Shown here: one piece after another, positions 44,724 through 55,543 of the stretch
Layout of the letters: every line of letters begins with the position of its first letter
Position numbering within the stretch: the stretch's first letter is position 1
Source of the DNA: Guillardia theta CCMP2712
Lineage: Eukaryota > Cryptophyceae > Pyrenomonadales > Geminigeraceae
Direction of reading: 5' to 3'
DNA: 64,000 nucleotides
Assembly: GCF_000315625.1 (NCBI RefSeq)
Contig: NW_005434634.1
Span: forward strand, 517,646 to 581,645
Program-made: the position numbers and the translations under genes
Notes under the pieces: generated by a model
What the model saw: the letters and a program-made list of their open reading frames with translations, nothing else
Database searches by the model: none
What the model was told of the DNA's origin: nothing

Positions 44724-46956
44724 ATGCCGCACTTCTTTGGGGCACGAGTAGATGGTGTAATCATGACTGGACTGAGGGCAGGACGGCAGGGGCTCATTCA
44801 CTTGTCGCAAGCTCAAGGATGCATCAGCAGGAAACTCTCCACGTCCAAGGGCAGCGATCTCAATGCGATGGGAAGGACAAGCAGCATGGACCTGCTGAAT
44901 CCCATTCCAGTGAAATCAAGAGGCAAGCAGGTCACAACATCTGAGCAGAGGAAAGACTTTCTCCGTGAGGACATTCCCTCGGTGAAGCGAGTCGTCATCA
45001 AAGTGGGCACCTCTGTTCTCACGCGGGACAATGAGTTTGGAGTGTCTTTGACTCGTCTCGCAAGCCTGGTCGAGCAGGTCAGCGCGCTAGTTCACTCGGG
45101 GAAGGAAGTAATCATCGTGACCTCTGGAGCTGTTGGCTTCGGCAAGATGAGGCTTCAAGTTCAGAACGTGCTGTCTCAGACCGTGAGGAACACTCTCTCC
45201 TGGGGAGCAAACGCTTCCCCTCCCTCGTTGGACTCTCGAGCCTGTGCTGCCGCCGGGCAGTCAGGGTTGATGACCCTTTATGACGCCATGTTTTCCCAGT
45301 ATGGAGTGTCGATCGCGCAGCTTCTCGTGACGATGTCAGATTTTCAGGTCGATGCTCATCGCGCAAATATGTGCGAGACGATCAAGGAGCTGATCAAGCT
45401 GGGAATCGTCCCAGTCTGCAACGAGAACGACGTCTTCTACAGCAACACGGAGTCACGGGAGTTCATTATGAGCCATCAGAACACGACCATAACATCGTTC
45501 AATCCGAATTTCAAACAAAACATTGACAACGGTATCGACGACGGTGTTGACCGAGGGGACAAAGTCGTACGTCTTACCGCCAACGACTCGCTGTCTGCTC
45601 TTCTTGCCGTGGAGCTCGACGCCCAGCTGATGATCGTGCTGAGCAATGTGGATGGGCTATACACAGCTCCTCCAGGTCGCCTGTCGTCCATGGGAGCCAC
45701 TCCAAAATTATTGCACACGTTCAACCCCGACGATCCTCAAATGGAGCGACTGGAGTATGGCCGGGACCGGCGAGTCGGACGAGGAGGCATGGCGGCTAAG
45801 GTGGACGCGTCAAAGTTTGCGCTGAACCATGGAGTACACTGCATCCTTGCCAATGGTCATCAGCATGACGTCATCTCCAAGATATTCGAGGGCAGGACCA
45901 TCGGCACCTTGTTCACCCGCGCGGCTGGACGCGACTCGACGCCCTATGTCAAGGGAACGGAGGCGAGGAGCGCTTCTCGGGAGATGGCAAAGTTGCCTTC
46001 CAGTGTCAGGAAGAAGGTCCTTGAGCAGATCGTCAAGGATATCACGAGGAAGGAAGACGTCATCCTCGCAGCAAACAACGAGGATCTGCAAGAGGCGCTG
46101 AGAGCCATCAAGTCCGAGGGCGCCGTCGGTTCAGACCACCGACCTGACCAGCTCCCTCTCTCCCTGTCAAAACGCAAGTTAAGGTCGCTTGTCCAGAAGA
46201 TCGACCAGATGACGGCGACGGCTGGCAATGTCGTGGGTCGGAATGTGAAGTGGTGTAAGGTGACGGACGGGCTCTATCTTGAGCAAGAGACTGTTCCCAT
46301 TGGAGTGGCTCTGTGCGTGTTCGACAAGGCTTGTCCTGACGTCGTTCCCCTCCTGGCAAGTCTCTGCATTGCCTCCGGCAACGCTGTCATCTTCAAGTCC
46401 TCGCGCGAAAGCTTCCACACTACTCAGATCTTCCACTCGATCATCATCTCTGCGCTGAAAGCAAACAATATCTCCGAGAACGCGGTCATCAACCTGGAAG
46501 GACGAGACAACCTCGAGGACTTCTTGGTTCTGCAGGATCAGATCGACATGGTGATCCCGCGAGGATGCAAGCAGCTCATAGAGTATGTCAACACGCGCAC
46601 CAAGATTCCCGTCCTCGGAGACACTGAGGGCCTCTGTCACGTGTACGTTCACAACGACGCAAATCTGGAGGTTGCAGCTCGAGTGCTGGTGGACTCCAAG
46701 TGTGAAGCAAGTTATGCTGGGAGGTATGGAGTGGAAACCATCCTCGTGCACTCCCATTGGATCGAGACTGGCAAGTTCGAGGAGCTGTTGGAGCCCCTCA
46801 CCAGCAAAGGAGTCGCTCTCTTCGCCGGCCCTCGCCTCCGCGCTCAGTTCAAGTCTCAGTCTGCCAAGATGCCTCCTGCATGGTCTTTGAGATGCGAGTA
46901 TGGATCAAGCGGGTGCGCTGTTGAGGTTGTTGACAGCCTCGAGGAAGCGATCCAGG

Positions 46957-46994
<38 letters not shown>

Positions 46995-47599
46995 ATTTTG
47001 ACTTGAATGTGTTGCTAGCATGTCAACGATTACGGAAGCCATCACACGGATGTCATCGTTTGCGAGAGCGGTTGATTCCTCCTCCTCATCCTCCTCCTTC
47101 TCTCCTCCTCCTCCTTCTCTCCTCCTTCCCTCTCCCTCCGCTCCTCTCCCTCCAGTCATGAGTTCTTTGTCAGAAATGGACTCGCGCAAGTTCTCGAGGG
47201 AAGTCGATAGCGCCTGTGTCTTCCAGAACTGCAGCACGCGATTCTCAGAGGGATACAGGTCGAGCCTCATCCTCTTCCTTCTGGCCCTCACCTCTTGTTG
47301 TAGCTTTGGGCTTGGAACTGAGGTGGGAGTGACGACCAAGCGAGTGCCCATGCGAGGGCCGATCGGGATTGAGGGGTTGATGACTTCCAAGTACATCTTG
47401 AGGGGCAAGGTAGAATAGAAGAGCTCCTTTCTCTCAAGGCTGATCCTGTTGCTTCAGGGGCATGCAGTCGCGGACATCGCAGACGGAAAGTCAAAATGGT
47501 GAGTGTGGGAGTAGGGAAGAGGGGAGGAGGAGAATCTGATTGTGACTCAGGGTCCACGAGAAGAAATGTGTCACTTGCGGTTTGCAAGTGCGCGACTAA
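44724..47599 (+). CDS. P5CS: Delta-1-pyrroline-5-carboxylate synthase (glutamate kinase + gamma-glutamyl phosphate reductase)
   Basis: Bifunctional enzyme of proline synthesis: ATP-dependent phosphorylation of glutamate, then NADPH reduction to glutamate semialdehyde. It has 854 residues in six exons (44724–46955, 47019–47070, 47174–47258, 47304–47409, 47458–47498, 47551–47599), an exact codon count. The kinase half shows [37 protein letters not shown] and [12 protein letters not shown]. The reductase half shows [10 protein letters not shown], a [12 protein letters not shown] segment, the active-site region [20 protein letters not shown] (usually with a cysteine at this place), NDYGSHHTD and STRFSEGY. 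The N-terminal ~75 residues are Ser/Lys-rich and may be a mitochondrial or other presequence. Intron 1 begins with a CTG repeat. An upstream exon cannot be excluded. Confidence 0.95.
46959..46993 (+). repeat. CTG trinucleotide tract directly after a 5' splice site
   Basis: Eleven CTG units begin three bases into P5CS intron 1 (donor CAG|GTGCTG). Read through, the intron would encode a Leu run and stop within 50 bases. Confidence 0.92.
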
Positions 47600-47653
47600 G
47601 CGATGGATTAAGATGTAAGAAGCTCTTAAAGTTCTCACACACTTTCTGAGCCC

Positions 47654-47761
47654 CAACACCTGGAGTGATGGTAGTCAGTGCCCCCCTCCCTCAACACCTG
47701 GACGGTGATGGTAGTCACACGGTGCCCCCCCTCCCTCAACACCTGGATGGTGATGGCTGTC
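47654..47761. repeat. Direct repeat, about 2.5 copies of a ~45-bp unit
   Basis: The unit starts CAACACCTGGA and includes GGTGATGGTAGTCA and a C-run; copies at 47654–47691, 47692–47736 and 47737–47761 (partial). Confidence 0.85.
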
Positions 47762-47837
47762 TGCTGCCGCTCGTCGCCATTACGAGTAAAACAAGACTCA
47801 AGACTGGGGAAGGGGAGGGAGGGGGGGCACTGACTAC
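47671..47837. repeat. Inverted repeat, ~22-bp arms
   Basis: The left arm (GTAGTCAGTGCCCCCC then TCCCTC) is matched by the reverse complement at 47815–47837, differing only in C-run length. The ~120-bp loop contains the second and third direct-repeat copies. It could form a hairpin in DNA or RNA in the P5CS 3' flank. Confidence 0.8.
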
Positions 47838-47936
47838 AGGAAGAACCTGAATGAGAAGAACTGTCAGCTATCTGAGGCGAACTTGCTATTGAATTTGACT
47901 AAAACATATTCCGGTCGGTGACAAGACGGTGGCAGG

Positions 47937-50027
47937 ATGAAGCCTCACCTGATGGTGCTCTGGTGGGTGGGGCTGGTGCTGCTGACCTCGCTCATCCTCC
48001 TCCTCCTCCTTCAGCTCAGAAGGAGCAGGCAGCATACAGCTGTCAGTGACAGGGAGGAGAGACGAAACCGACAAAAGATGTTGAAGAAAGCAAAGTCAAA
48101 CCCTGCCGCAGTCACTCCGGCACAAGCTCATGCTGAAGCAGAGAAGGTAGAGGTGGTCCCAAGGAAAGTTAGGAGAAGAAACCTGGAGGAGAGAGCAAAG
48201 GAGGCAGCGAAGCAGAATCCTGATCTCCCGGTATTCGAGGGGAAGGCAGAGGATCCGAGGCTGTCGAAGCCAACCAACAAGGTACAGCAGGCAGACGAAT
48301 TTCTCCAGCAGGTGCGCAGGCTGCCGCCAACTGCAAGGAAGGAGCTGGAGGCATCAGCGAATGTGAGCAAAGCCTGGTGGGGAAACCCCTTGCAAGTCTC
48401 CGATGAGAACACAACGAGAATCGAGATGAAGGTGAAGGGCAGAGGGGACGGCTGTTCGCACCTCCTCTCCCTGGTGTTGACCATCCCGCCTCGGTATCCT
48501 GCTCAGCCTCCACATGCAGAGCTCTCCTCCTCTGAGGTATCGGAAGCAGCCCTCGCCCACTTGAAGGCATGGTTGACGTCGCGAATGAGGCAGTGGGAAG
48601 GCAGCGCCATGCTGACAAGAATCTTCGACTTGCTCGAGAGCGACGCAGCTCGGGTTGCGCACGAGTTCGACGTCACGAGCTGGAGCGCAGCAGAGCAGGA
48701 GAGTCTTGAGGCTGCACTGCGAGCCGCTCCTGCTTCCATGGACGCCAACGAAAGGTGGGAGGAGATCGCGCGGCTTGTGCCCGGGAAGAGCAGGCAGCAG
48801 TGCGTCGCACGCTTCAAGTTTGTGCGAGAGAGGCTGAACAAGCAGACCGTCGAGCCTCTGGCTGATGAATGGTTGGATGAACAGGCTGATGGTAATGAGC
48901 ATGCTGGAAGAACCCGCCACGCGCGCGATGACCTGATGAACTTGGGCTTCATGGAAGAGGAGCTCGTCGAGGAGGAGGAGGAGGAGGACACTGACTCTGG
49001 AAGTGAAGATGGAGAGGAGGAGTCTGATCTTGATGATGACGAAGAAGATGAGGATGGAGCGAAAATCTTCATAGGGGAGGGAGAGGAAGGAGCAGCAGGC
49101 AGGCATCAAGGCACTCAGATCAGGATCGATCAAGCGCTCTTCCTCGGAACCTCTGTGGCTCAGATTTCTCAAGTTCGTCTCCTTCTCGCCTGCGAGAGAT
49201 GTGGGACGCAAGTCGAAGCTTCCTGCGGGCGGCAGAGGGCATGGCAGAGGAGCTGCTCCAAGTGCAAGAGGGAGCTGACCGCTGGTTTCCGCCCCGACAT
49301 TCTGCATCCCTCGAACTCGAGCGGAGGGTATCTCGACCTCACAGCATGTCTCGTGCAGCAGCTTCTTCCCATCGACCTCTGGCTTGCTTGCAGTGCTTGT
49401 GGCATGGAGTCTGCCGTCAGGAACGTTCGCTCCTCCACCCGAGCTTCCGTCTCCTGCTGCGGCTGCTTCGCGCAGATGTGCTTCGGCTTCGGGGGCAGCA
49501 GGCTCATCACCGTCTCCTCCACCTCCAGCGTACCTGGAGGAGGAGGAGGGGAGGGCGGGGACGGGAGGAAGAAGCTCAAAGCTGTGCCGAGGAAGAAGGA
49601 GGAGGGGCTGGTGGTGGGAACTCCGCTGCCCAACAAGGGCGCGTGCTCGCACTTCCGGCTGTCGCGGCGATGGCTCTGCTTTCCCTGCTGCGGTCGCGCG
49701 TTTCCCTGTCCTGTCTGCCACGACGAGGCTGTCAAGGGCGAGCACGAGACGATGTGGGCAAGCAGGATGATCTGCGGTAGCTGCAGCCGCGAGCAGCCAG
49801 TCCACAACAAGCAGTGCGAGTGCGGAGCGAAGCCGTGCGGAGGGACGGCGAGGAACTGGCAGGGAGGGGCGGGCCTGCGAGACAGGAGCAAGCTGGACAA
49901 GAAGGACAAGCGACACACAGACGCCCGATGGAGCGAGAAGAAGACGACGAGCAAGAAGAAGGAGCGGGTGGGAGAAGCCGCGAAGAAGAAGAGGGAAGAA
50001 CGAAAGGAGGGGAAAGCGAAGGCTTGA
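47937..50027 (+). CDS. Membrane-anchored RWD–SANT–CHY zinc-finger protein
   Basis: 696 residues, single exon. The N-terminus has one TM segment (MVLWWVGLVLLTSLILLLLL) followed by basic sequence, so the rest should face the cytosol or nucleoplasm. Residues ~130–220 form an RWD/UBC-like segment (SLVLTIPPRYPAQPPHAELS). Residues ~250–310 form a SANT/Myb domain (WSAAEQESLEAALRAAP ... WEEIARLVPGKSRQQC). An Asp/Glu-rich tract follows, then CXXC pairs (ACERCGTQV, CSKCK). Residues ~570–650 form a CHY-type zinc finger (GACSHFRLSRRWLCFPCCGR then FPCPVCHDE, ICGSCSREQ, CECGAKPCGG). The tail is Lys-rich. CHY fingers occur in ubiquitin ligases (RCHY1) and in yeast Hot13. The combination suggests an ER- or envelope-located ubiquitin or quality-control role, which is inference. 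The start ATG at 47937 places the TM at residues 6–25. Confidence 0.82.
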   Translation: MKPHLMVLWWVGLVLLTSLILLLLLQLRRSRQHTAVSDREERRNRQKMLKKAKSNPAAVTPAQAHAEAEKVEVVPRKVRRRNLEERAKEAAKQNPDLPVFEGKAEDPRLSKPTNKVQQADEFLQQVRRLPPTARKELEASANVSKAWWGNPLQVSDENTTRIEMKVKGRGDGCSHLLSLVLTIPPRYPAQPPHAELSSSEVSEAALAHLKAWLTSRMRQWEGSAMLTRIFDLLESDAARVAHEFDVTSWSAAEQESLEAALRAAPASMDANERWEEIARLVPGKSRQQCVARFKFVRERLNKQTVEPLADEWLDEQADGNEHAGRTRHARDDLMNLGFMEEELVEEEEEEDTDSGSEDGEEESDLDDDEEDEDGAKIFIGEGEEGAAGRHQGTQIRIDQALFLGTSVAQISQVRLLLACERCGTQVEASCGRQRAWQRSCSKCKRELTAGFRPDILHPSNSSGGYLDLTACLVQQLLPIDLWLACSACGMESAVRNVRSSTRASVSCCGCFAQMCFGFGGSRLITVSSTSSVPGGGGGEGGDGRKKLKAVPRKKEEGLVVGTPLPNKGACSHFRLSRRWLCFPCCGRAFPCPVCHDEAVKGEHETMWASRMICGSCSREQPVHNKQCECGAKPCGGTARNWQGGAGLRDRSKLDKKDKRHTDARWSEKKTTSKKKERVGEAAKKKREERKEGKAKA

Positions 50028-50102
50028 AGGGAGGAGGGAGGAGACAGCTTGTCTTGGTTCATCTTCACCCATATCTCGTCCTTTACATCCTTCCCTGCTC
50101 GT

Positions 50103-52021
50103 CTATTTTGCCCTCCTCTTCTCCTCTCCTTCGCTTCTGCTCTGCCATCTCCGTTTCAACTCCACCAGCCTCCTCATCGCCGTCAGCTCTTTCCCCAGGT
50201 CCTCTGACGCCGACGTGAAGTTGGCGCTCAGCGCAAACCTGCACGCAAGTCAGTCCAGCTGACCCACAACAGCTTCTCTCGTACATCTCCCGACGGAGAC
50301 CTGCTGGGAGGCTGCCGTAGAGCTTCTCGGGGTCACAGGAGGCGACCAGGAGCGAGAGGAGGAGCGCGCTCGTGCGCGAGGCCCTCCAGCTGCCGATGCC
50401 ATGCCGCACAAGCTCGTCCTGCTCACTAGATCATTTCCACCACCACCACCTCCTCCTTCCCCTCCCCCCTCTTGCTCCTCTCCTGCTGTTGTCTCATCAC
50501 CTGTAGGATAAACTCTACCCGAGTGTAGAGGGTAGTAACCCGGGCAGTGTCCAGCACCTGAAGGAGGGTGAGGCCTGAGGCAGTAGTAGCTCCTGCTCCT
50601 GCTCCTGCTCCTGCTCCTCCATAATCCTTCCTACCCACCATCTTCTGCTCTATCCTTCTCCTCAGCTCTTCCTCACCTGCCACAGAGTCTCTCGGTGGAG
50701 GGGAAGGAGCCCTTCCCCGTGCGCCACGATCCTCTCGTAGCGATGGAGGTGCTGAACGAGATGCCCCCGAGACCTGAGGAGGAGGATGAGGAGAGGAACG
50801 AAGCTGACAGGAGCTGGTACATCGCAGCAGCGATCAGAGCTGCTAAGACGCCTCCTGGGTCCCTCGCGTGCTGGATGACTGGCGGAGCCATGCTCTGACA
50901 CGAGCATCAGAGGGGCGAGATGCAGGGAGAGAAAGAAGACGAAGAAGAAGAAGAAGAAGATGATGATGATGAAGACGTGCAAGAAGAAGTAGAAGAAGAA
51001 GAAGTAGTAGAAGATGCAGGATGAGGAGGAGGAGGAGGAGGAGGAGAAGGAGAAGGAGAAGGAGGAGGAGTAGATGATGATGATGATGAGGAGGAGGAGG
51101 AGGGTGACGATGAAAACAACGAGGAAGAGACAGCGGCCTACCTCGAGCGCAAGGATAAAGTCCTGCATAGGGAGCAGGTTTCCTCCTAAATCTCTAACAC
51201 AGAAGAAGCTCAGCAAGCCCGTCTGCTGCTCTTCTGCTGCTCTCCTGCTCCCATCAAGCCGCATGAGATTGAAGCAGGGTAAGGAGGAGGGAGGAGGAGG
51301 AGGGGAAGGTGGTGGTGGAGGAGAGGGAGGAGGAGAGGGTGGAGGAGAGGGTGGAGGAGGAGGGGAGGAGGAGAAGGAGGAGGAGAAGGAGGAGGAGAAG
51401 GAGGAGGAAGATGAGATGGAGATGTTCTCACTTGACCGTGATGAAACCTCTCTGTTGCCCTGAAGTTGCCCGGTGAAGAGGAGGAGAGATGCTTCTCCAC
51501 AACTCCTTGAGCGACATCCAGTACACCCTCTCTCCTCCTCCTCCCTTCCCGACCTCAAGCACCAACGTAATGTCGCGAGCAGCCGAGTAGGCGCAGAGAC
51601 ACGCGAAGGAGGAGGAGGCGGACTGATCGTCCTCGTGGCACATCAGGGCAATGACACCGACAGGCGCCTCCTCCTCCTCCTCTCTCACGACTCCACGCTC
51701 ATCGATGTCGGGCGTCGAGCCAAACACAGAGGAGCGAAGGACTTGGCGAAGCTCCTCCTCCTCCGACTCCTCCGCAAGGTGCACGCGGACTGACGCTCCT
51801 GCTACCTCGCCGAGGTCAGCGAGAAGCTGCAGGCTAGCATCGCTCTCTGCTTGAGGAGGGAGGAGGAGGCGGAGGGAGGAGGCGGAGTGCCGCTGCCACG
51901 GCCCCTTCCACAACCTTCCGCCTTCTAGCTGCACAGCATTGAGAACGAGAGCAAGAGCTGCGAGGTGGCGGAGGTGAGGAGCAGGAGAAGGAGAAGCAAT
52001 CTCCAGCACTCTCAGCGTCAT
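50103..52021 (-). CDS. Unrecognised multi-exon gene
   Basis: Coding-like exons on the minus strand separated by introns packed with TCC repeats (sense strand). The first candidate ATG (52021) gives MTLRVLEIASPSPAPHLRHL; further segments are LQLLADLGE, PVGVIALMCHEDDQSASS with ARDITLVLE, LLSFFCVRDLGGNLLPMQDF, VLDTARVTTLYTRVEFILQ, DPEKLYGSLPAGLRREMYER and a final helix FALSANFTSASEDLGKELTA followed by a Lys/Arg-rich tail with stop at 50103–50105. I do not recognise the family. Exon borders are approximate. It follows the WD40 gene on the same strand by ~145 bp, so it could instead be a downstream part of that transcription unit, but the WD40 frame closes cleanly before it. Confidence 0.45.
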
Positions 52022-52166
52022 CGCTTCCCCCCGCGGGCCAGACGTCTTGAGGATTTTCCTTCCTGTCACAGGCTCACTGCAAGCAACTTCCTTTCTCCTC
52101 CCTCCACTCCCTCCTCACCCGCTGCCTCCCTCCCCCTCCCTCCCTTCGCCCGTCTCCTCTCTCCTC

Positions 52167-54748
52167 TCAATCATCACCTTCTTCCGTACTGAGGCCAACG
52201 AGGTGGGAGGGGAGGGGCAGGCGATACATGGCGAGCAAGCTCGGTTCTGCTTCCTCGTCGTCTCTTCGCCAACTGCCGGCGGGAGGAGACGAGCATCGCG
52301 TGCTCTGCTCGAACTTCTGCCGCTCCTGCAGCTGCTCCAGCAGGTCCTGAATCTTCTCCGCCTGCTCCTTCAGCTCCATCCTCCTCTCTGCCGCGTACTT
52401 CTCGAACTTCGCCCTCTGCACCCGCAGATCTCCGAGCTTTCCCTCCCCGAGCTGCTCTTCTTTCTCCCTCTTGAGCTCTGCCAGCCTGTTGACAATCAGC
52501 AGAAAACAGTACGAGGAGGAGGAGGAGGAGGAGGAGGAGGAGGAGGAAATTTGACAGAGAGACGGTAGAAGCACCTGTAGCCGGAGTAGGTGGCAGCTTT
52601 GATGAGATGCTTGAGCTCTTCGCTGCTCATCCCTCCTCCTGCTCTCTCAGCGTCGAGTTTCAGCTGCTGCATCGCATCTTTTTCGCTTCTGATTCTTTCC
52701 TCGAAAGCCTCTCTTCCCTCCCTCTGCGCCTTCACCATCATCTCCAGCTCCTGCAGCTCCTCCGACTTCTCCTCGTCCTGCAGCTCCTCCGCCTCCTCCT
52801 TCACCTCTTCAGGCTCCTCCTTCCAGTCCTCAAGGGCCTCAGTGATAGACTGAAGTTTCTCCGCGATCTCAGCTGCTTCCTCTCTCCCTCCTCCTTGGCC
52901 GCGCCCTTCTCCCTCCAGCTTACTTTCCTCCCCGCTCATTGTTTCTGTCGCTTCCGCTACCGCGTCTGCAGCATGCTGGAGCCGAGAGCGGTACATGGTC
53001 CAGTACAGCTCTCGCGCACGCTCCTCCTCCGTCTTCCCCTCCTCGCGCTCTTTTCGTATCCTCTGCAACTCTTCTTCGCTGATCAGGCTTCCCCGCCACA
53101 GCTTGCTGATCCCATCGATCAGCGGCTTCGCAAAGTTCTCCTGCCTCTTCATCTTCCCCGTAAAGATCTTCATCCGCTGCGCCATGCCCTCCACCCTTCC
53201 TTCCCGCCCTCGTGTCCCTTCCTGCACCTCCGAGCTGCCGACCTTTCCTGCCTCCTCCTTGTTCCCTTGCCCCTCTTCTCCCCCCTCCTTCTTCTGCTCT
53301 TCTTGCCTGTCTTGCTCGAGCTCCTGCTGCTGCTGCTGCTGCTCTTGATACACCTCAGGCTCTCTGGCAAACTTGCTCGCAGCTTGTCTGCTAGGAGGAT
53401 GCGATGGCGGCAGCCCCCGAGCTCCTCCTCCCTGCCTGTTCACCGACCAGAGGCGCACAGAGCCATCGCGGGAGGAGGAGGCGAAGAAACTGCCGTCAGG
53501 AGGCAGCGCAACGTTGGTGATCATCTTGCCATGCCCGAGCACGACAGCAAGGCACCTCCACTTCCACCTCTCACCCTCCTGCAGCGGCTGCAGCTGCATC
53601 CTGTCTCCTCGCTCCACGGGGCCCCACACCCTCACTGAGTTGTCGCTTCCCCACATCAAGTTTCCCTCCCCCGAGATCAGCAGCTCTCCTCCATCGCCTC
53701 CTCTTGCGTCGAACGCTAGCGTCCTGACCGCTCCCCTGTGGCCAGACAGCGAGCTCACGACCTCCCCGTCCTCCACTCGCCACAGGCGGATGACGGAGTC
53801 GCTCCCCCCCGAGGCGAGGAGGTGACCTGAGGGGCTGAAGGAGCAGCACCAGACCTTGGCTTGCGCTCTGCCTCCCAGCACTCTCAGCTGCTCTCCGCTC
53901 TTGGTGCTCCAGAGGCGCAGGGAGCAGTCGAGGGAGCCGGAGGCCAGGAGGCGATCAGAGGGGTGGAACGAGAGGCAGGTGACCTCCTTCTCGTGCCCCC
54001 GCAGGGTCCGCGAGACTTCACCGTCGGACAGGCGGAAGAACCGGATCAGCTTGTCGGAGGAGGCGGCGGCGATGAAAGTGCCGAGAGGGTCGAACGAGCA
54101 GGCGAGGAAGTTGATCCCTCCCGCTCGCATCACTCGCACGCACTTCCCGTTGCTCACGTCCCACACGCGCAGGGACCCGTCGAAGGAGGCAGAGACGAGC
54201 AGCTCCCCCGACGGCGAGAAGCTCAAGCTGTAAACCCACTCAGAGTGACCGCGAAGAACGCGCAGGCACTCTCCGTCCATCCGCCATAGCCTCACGATAC
54301 GATCTCCTCCTCCACTCGCAAGGAGGGGGACCAGCGGGTGGAACGCACAGCACCAGACCGGAGCCTCATGCTCGTTCAGACTCCGAACCTCCTCCACCTC
54401 GATCGACTCAGGATAACCGCCCGGCAACGAACCAACCGGAGCCTGCGCCCTTGTTCCATACAAGCCATCCCCATGCTGATGGCCACATTCCTGCTCCTCT
54501 ACCCTCCTCTCTTGCTTGGGGGTGCAGGGATACCATGAAACGACCGAGGGAAGACAACGGAAGGCGCTCGGAGGCTCCAGCACGGTGACCTCGCGGTTCG
54601 AGGATGCCAGAAGTTCGTCGCCACCGTAAGATCGAGCGATCAGATTCTCGGCAAGAGCGACTCGCCTCTTCTCGGCTTCAAGAGCAGCAACAAGCTCTGA
54701 GATCCGACGGTTGCTGTCCTCAAGCTCTTGTTCCAGAGATCCCGTCAT
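52167..54748 (-). CDS. WD40-repeat protein with C-terminal coiled coil
   Basis: 830 residues in two exons (52575–54748, 52167–52485; intron 89 nt carrying a TCC tract), an exact codon count. A short N-terminal coiled coil (LEQELEDSNRRISELVAALE) precedes seven or eight WD repeats at residues ~110–430 (WCCAFHPLVPLLASGGGDRI, YSLSFSPSGELLVSASFDGS, CLSFHPSDRLLASGSLDCSL, NVALPPDGSFFASSSRDGSV). A Gln/Glu-rich spacer and a long acidic coiled coil follow (residues ~460–800). The architecture suggests a scaffold for protein complexes. The exact family is not identified; ATG16-like proteins have the reverse order (coil first, then WD40). Confidence 0.82.
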
Positions 54749-55543
54749 CCTCCCCGGGATCTCGTCTCTTCGCTACTCTTCCACTTGTGCTGCTGGGAGG
54801 CCTTGAGCTCAGCTCGCACACCCTTCACAACCTTCCTGCCTCCTGCCTCCTGCCTCCTGCCTCCTGCCTCCTGCCTCCTGCCTTCAACACCCACAAGTTC
54901 CTGCTCTGTCCTCTGGTCCCTCGTCGTCCACTCTCACTCCGTCCTTGCTTCCCCTCCGCTCTCCCCGATTCCTCCTTGTGCTGACTCGTCGCCCTCTACC
55001 TCATCACCCTCATACCCATCATCACCCTCGTCCCACGTAGCCCTCATCCCCTCATCTCTTACTCATCACCCTCATACCCTCCGGGACCCACTGCAAACTG
55101 AGCCTGCCTCGGAGATGCCTCAAGGCTGATCTCAAAGATTCAGGTCGGGGCATGTGTATACGAGGGTCTAGGAGGGGGGGTAAAGGTCACTGATTTCATA
55201 TGTCTTGATATAATGGATAGAGAAGATCCTCGGACTTGTTGAATCCAGGTCATATGCAAGTGTTGTTCAAGAATGGGGGTAGGGGTACTTATTTACTACT
55301 CAATACCGGTGTGATGCCACATGCAACATTTGGGAATAGGTGGGGTAGGGTCATCGATCTCCCTATCCATTCGGGGTAGTAAAGGGTGGGGTAGGGTGTA
55401 AAAGATTTGCCGTTGAGGCCGCTCGCCTTTTCCTGACCCCCCCCACCTGCTTCTCTCCTCCTCCTCCTCCTCCTCAAGCCCTCTGCTTCTGCGAGCTCCC
55501 TTCTCCTCGCCTCGTCTCATCTCCATCTCAAGATCTTGCAACC
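54749..55543. other. Divergent intergenic region with G-rich motifs and heptamer repeat
   Basis: Nothing coding is supported. The left part carries the CTGCCTC array and TCATC/CCTCAT-rich sequence. The right part carries the GGGGGTAGGGGTACTT motif (55275–55290) and GGTGGGGTAGGGT motifs (55339–55352 and ~55388–55400), all on the strand of the following gene, ending 150 bp before its ATG. Confidence 0.55.
54835..54883. repeat. Tandem CTGCCTC heptamers
   Basis: About seven consecutive 7-bp units just upstream of the WD40 gene. Confidence 0.9.

Larger units (their letters stand above)
47600..47936 (+). other. Intergenic region with direct and inverted repeats
   Basis: Short gap between two genes on the same strand. 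It contains a direct repeat (47654–47761) and an inverted repeat (47671–47692 with 47815–47837). No exon seen. Confidence 0.6.

Noticed and set aside
46956-47006. Poly-Leu C-terminus of the P5CS kinase–reductase exon
   Set aside because: It comes from reading into an intron. Splicing to 47019 restores the conserved NDYGSHHTD motif of the reductase.
48354-50072. Long open frame on the minus strand opposite the RWD–SANT–CHY gene
   Set aside because: It is the antisense shadow of a clearly conserved zinc-finger protein; its product is Leu/Pro/Arg-rich with no motifs.
50662-51558. 298-residue Ser/Phe/Pro-rich minus-strand frame
   Set aside because: Mostly translation of TCC/TTC microsatellite introns. 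Only the short segments listed in the unrecognised gene look coding.
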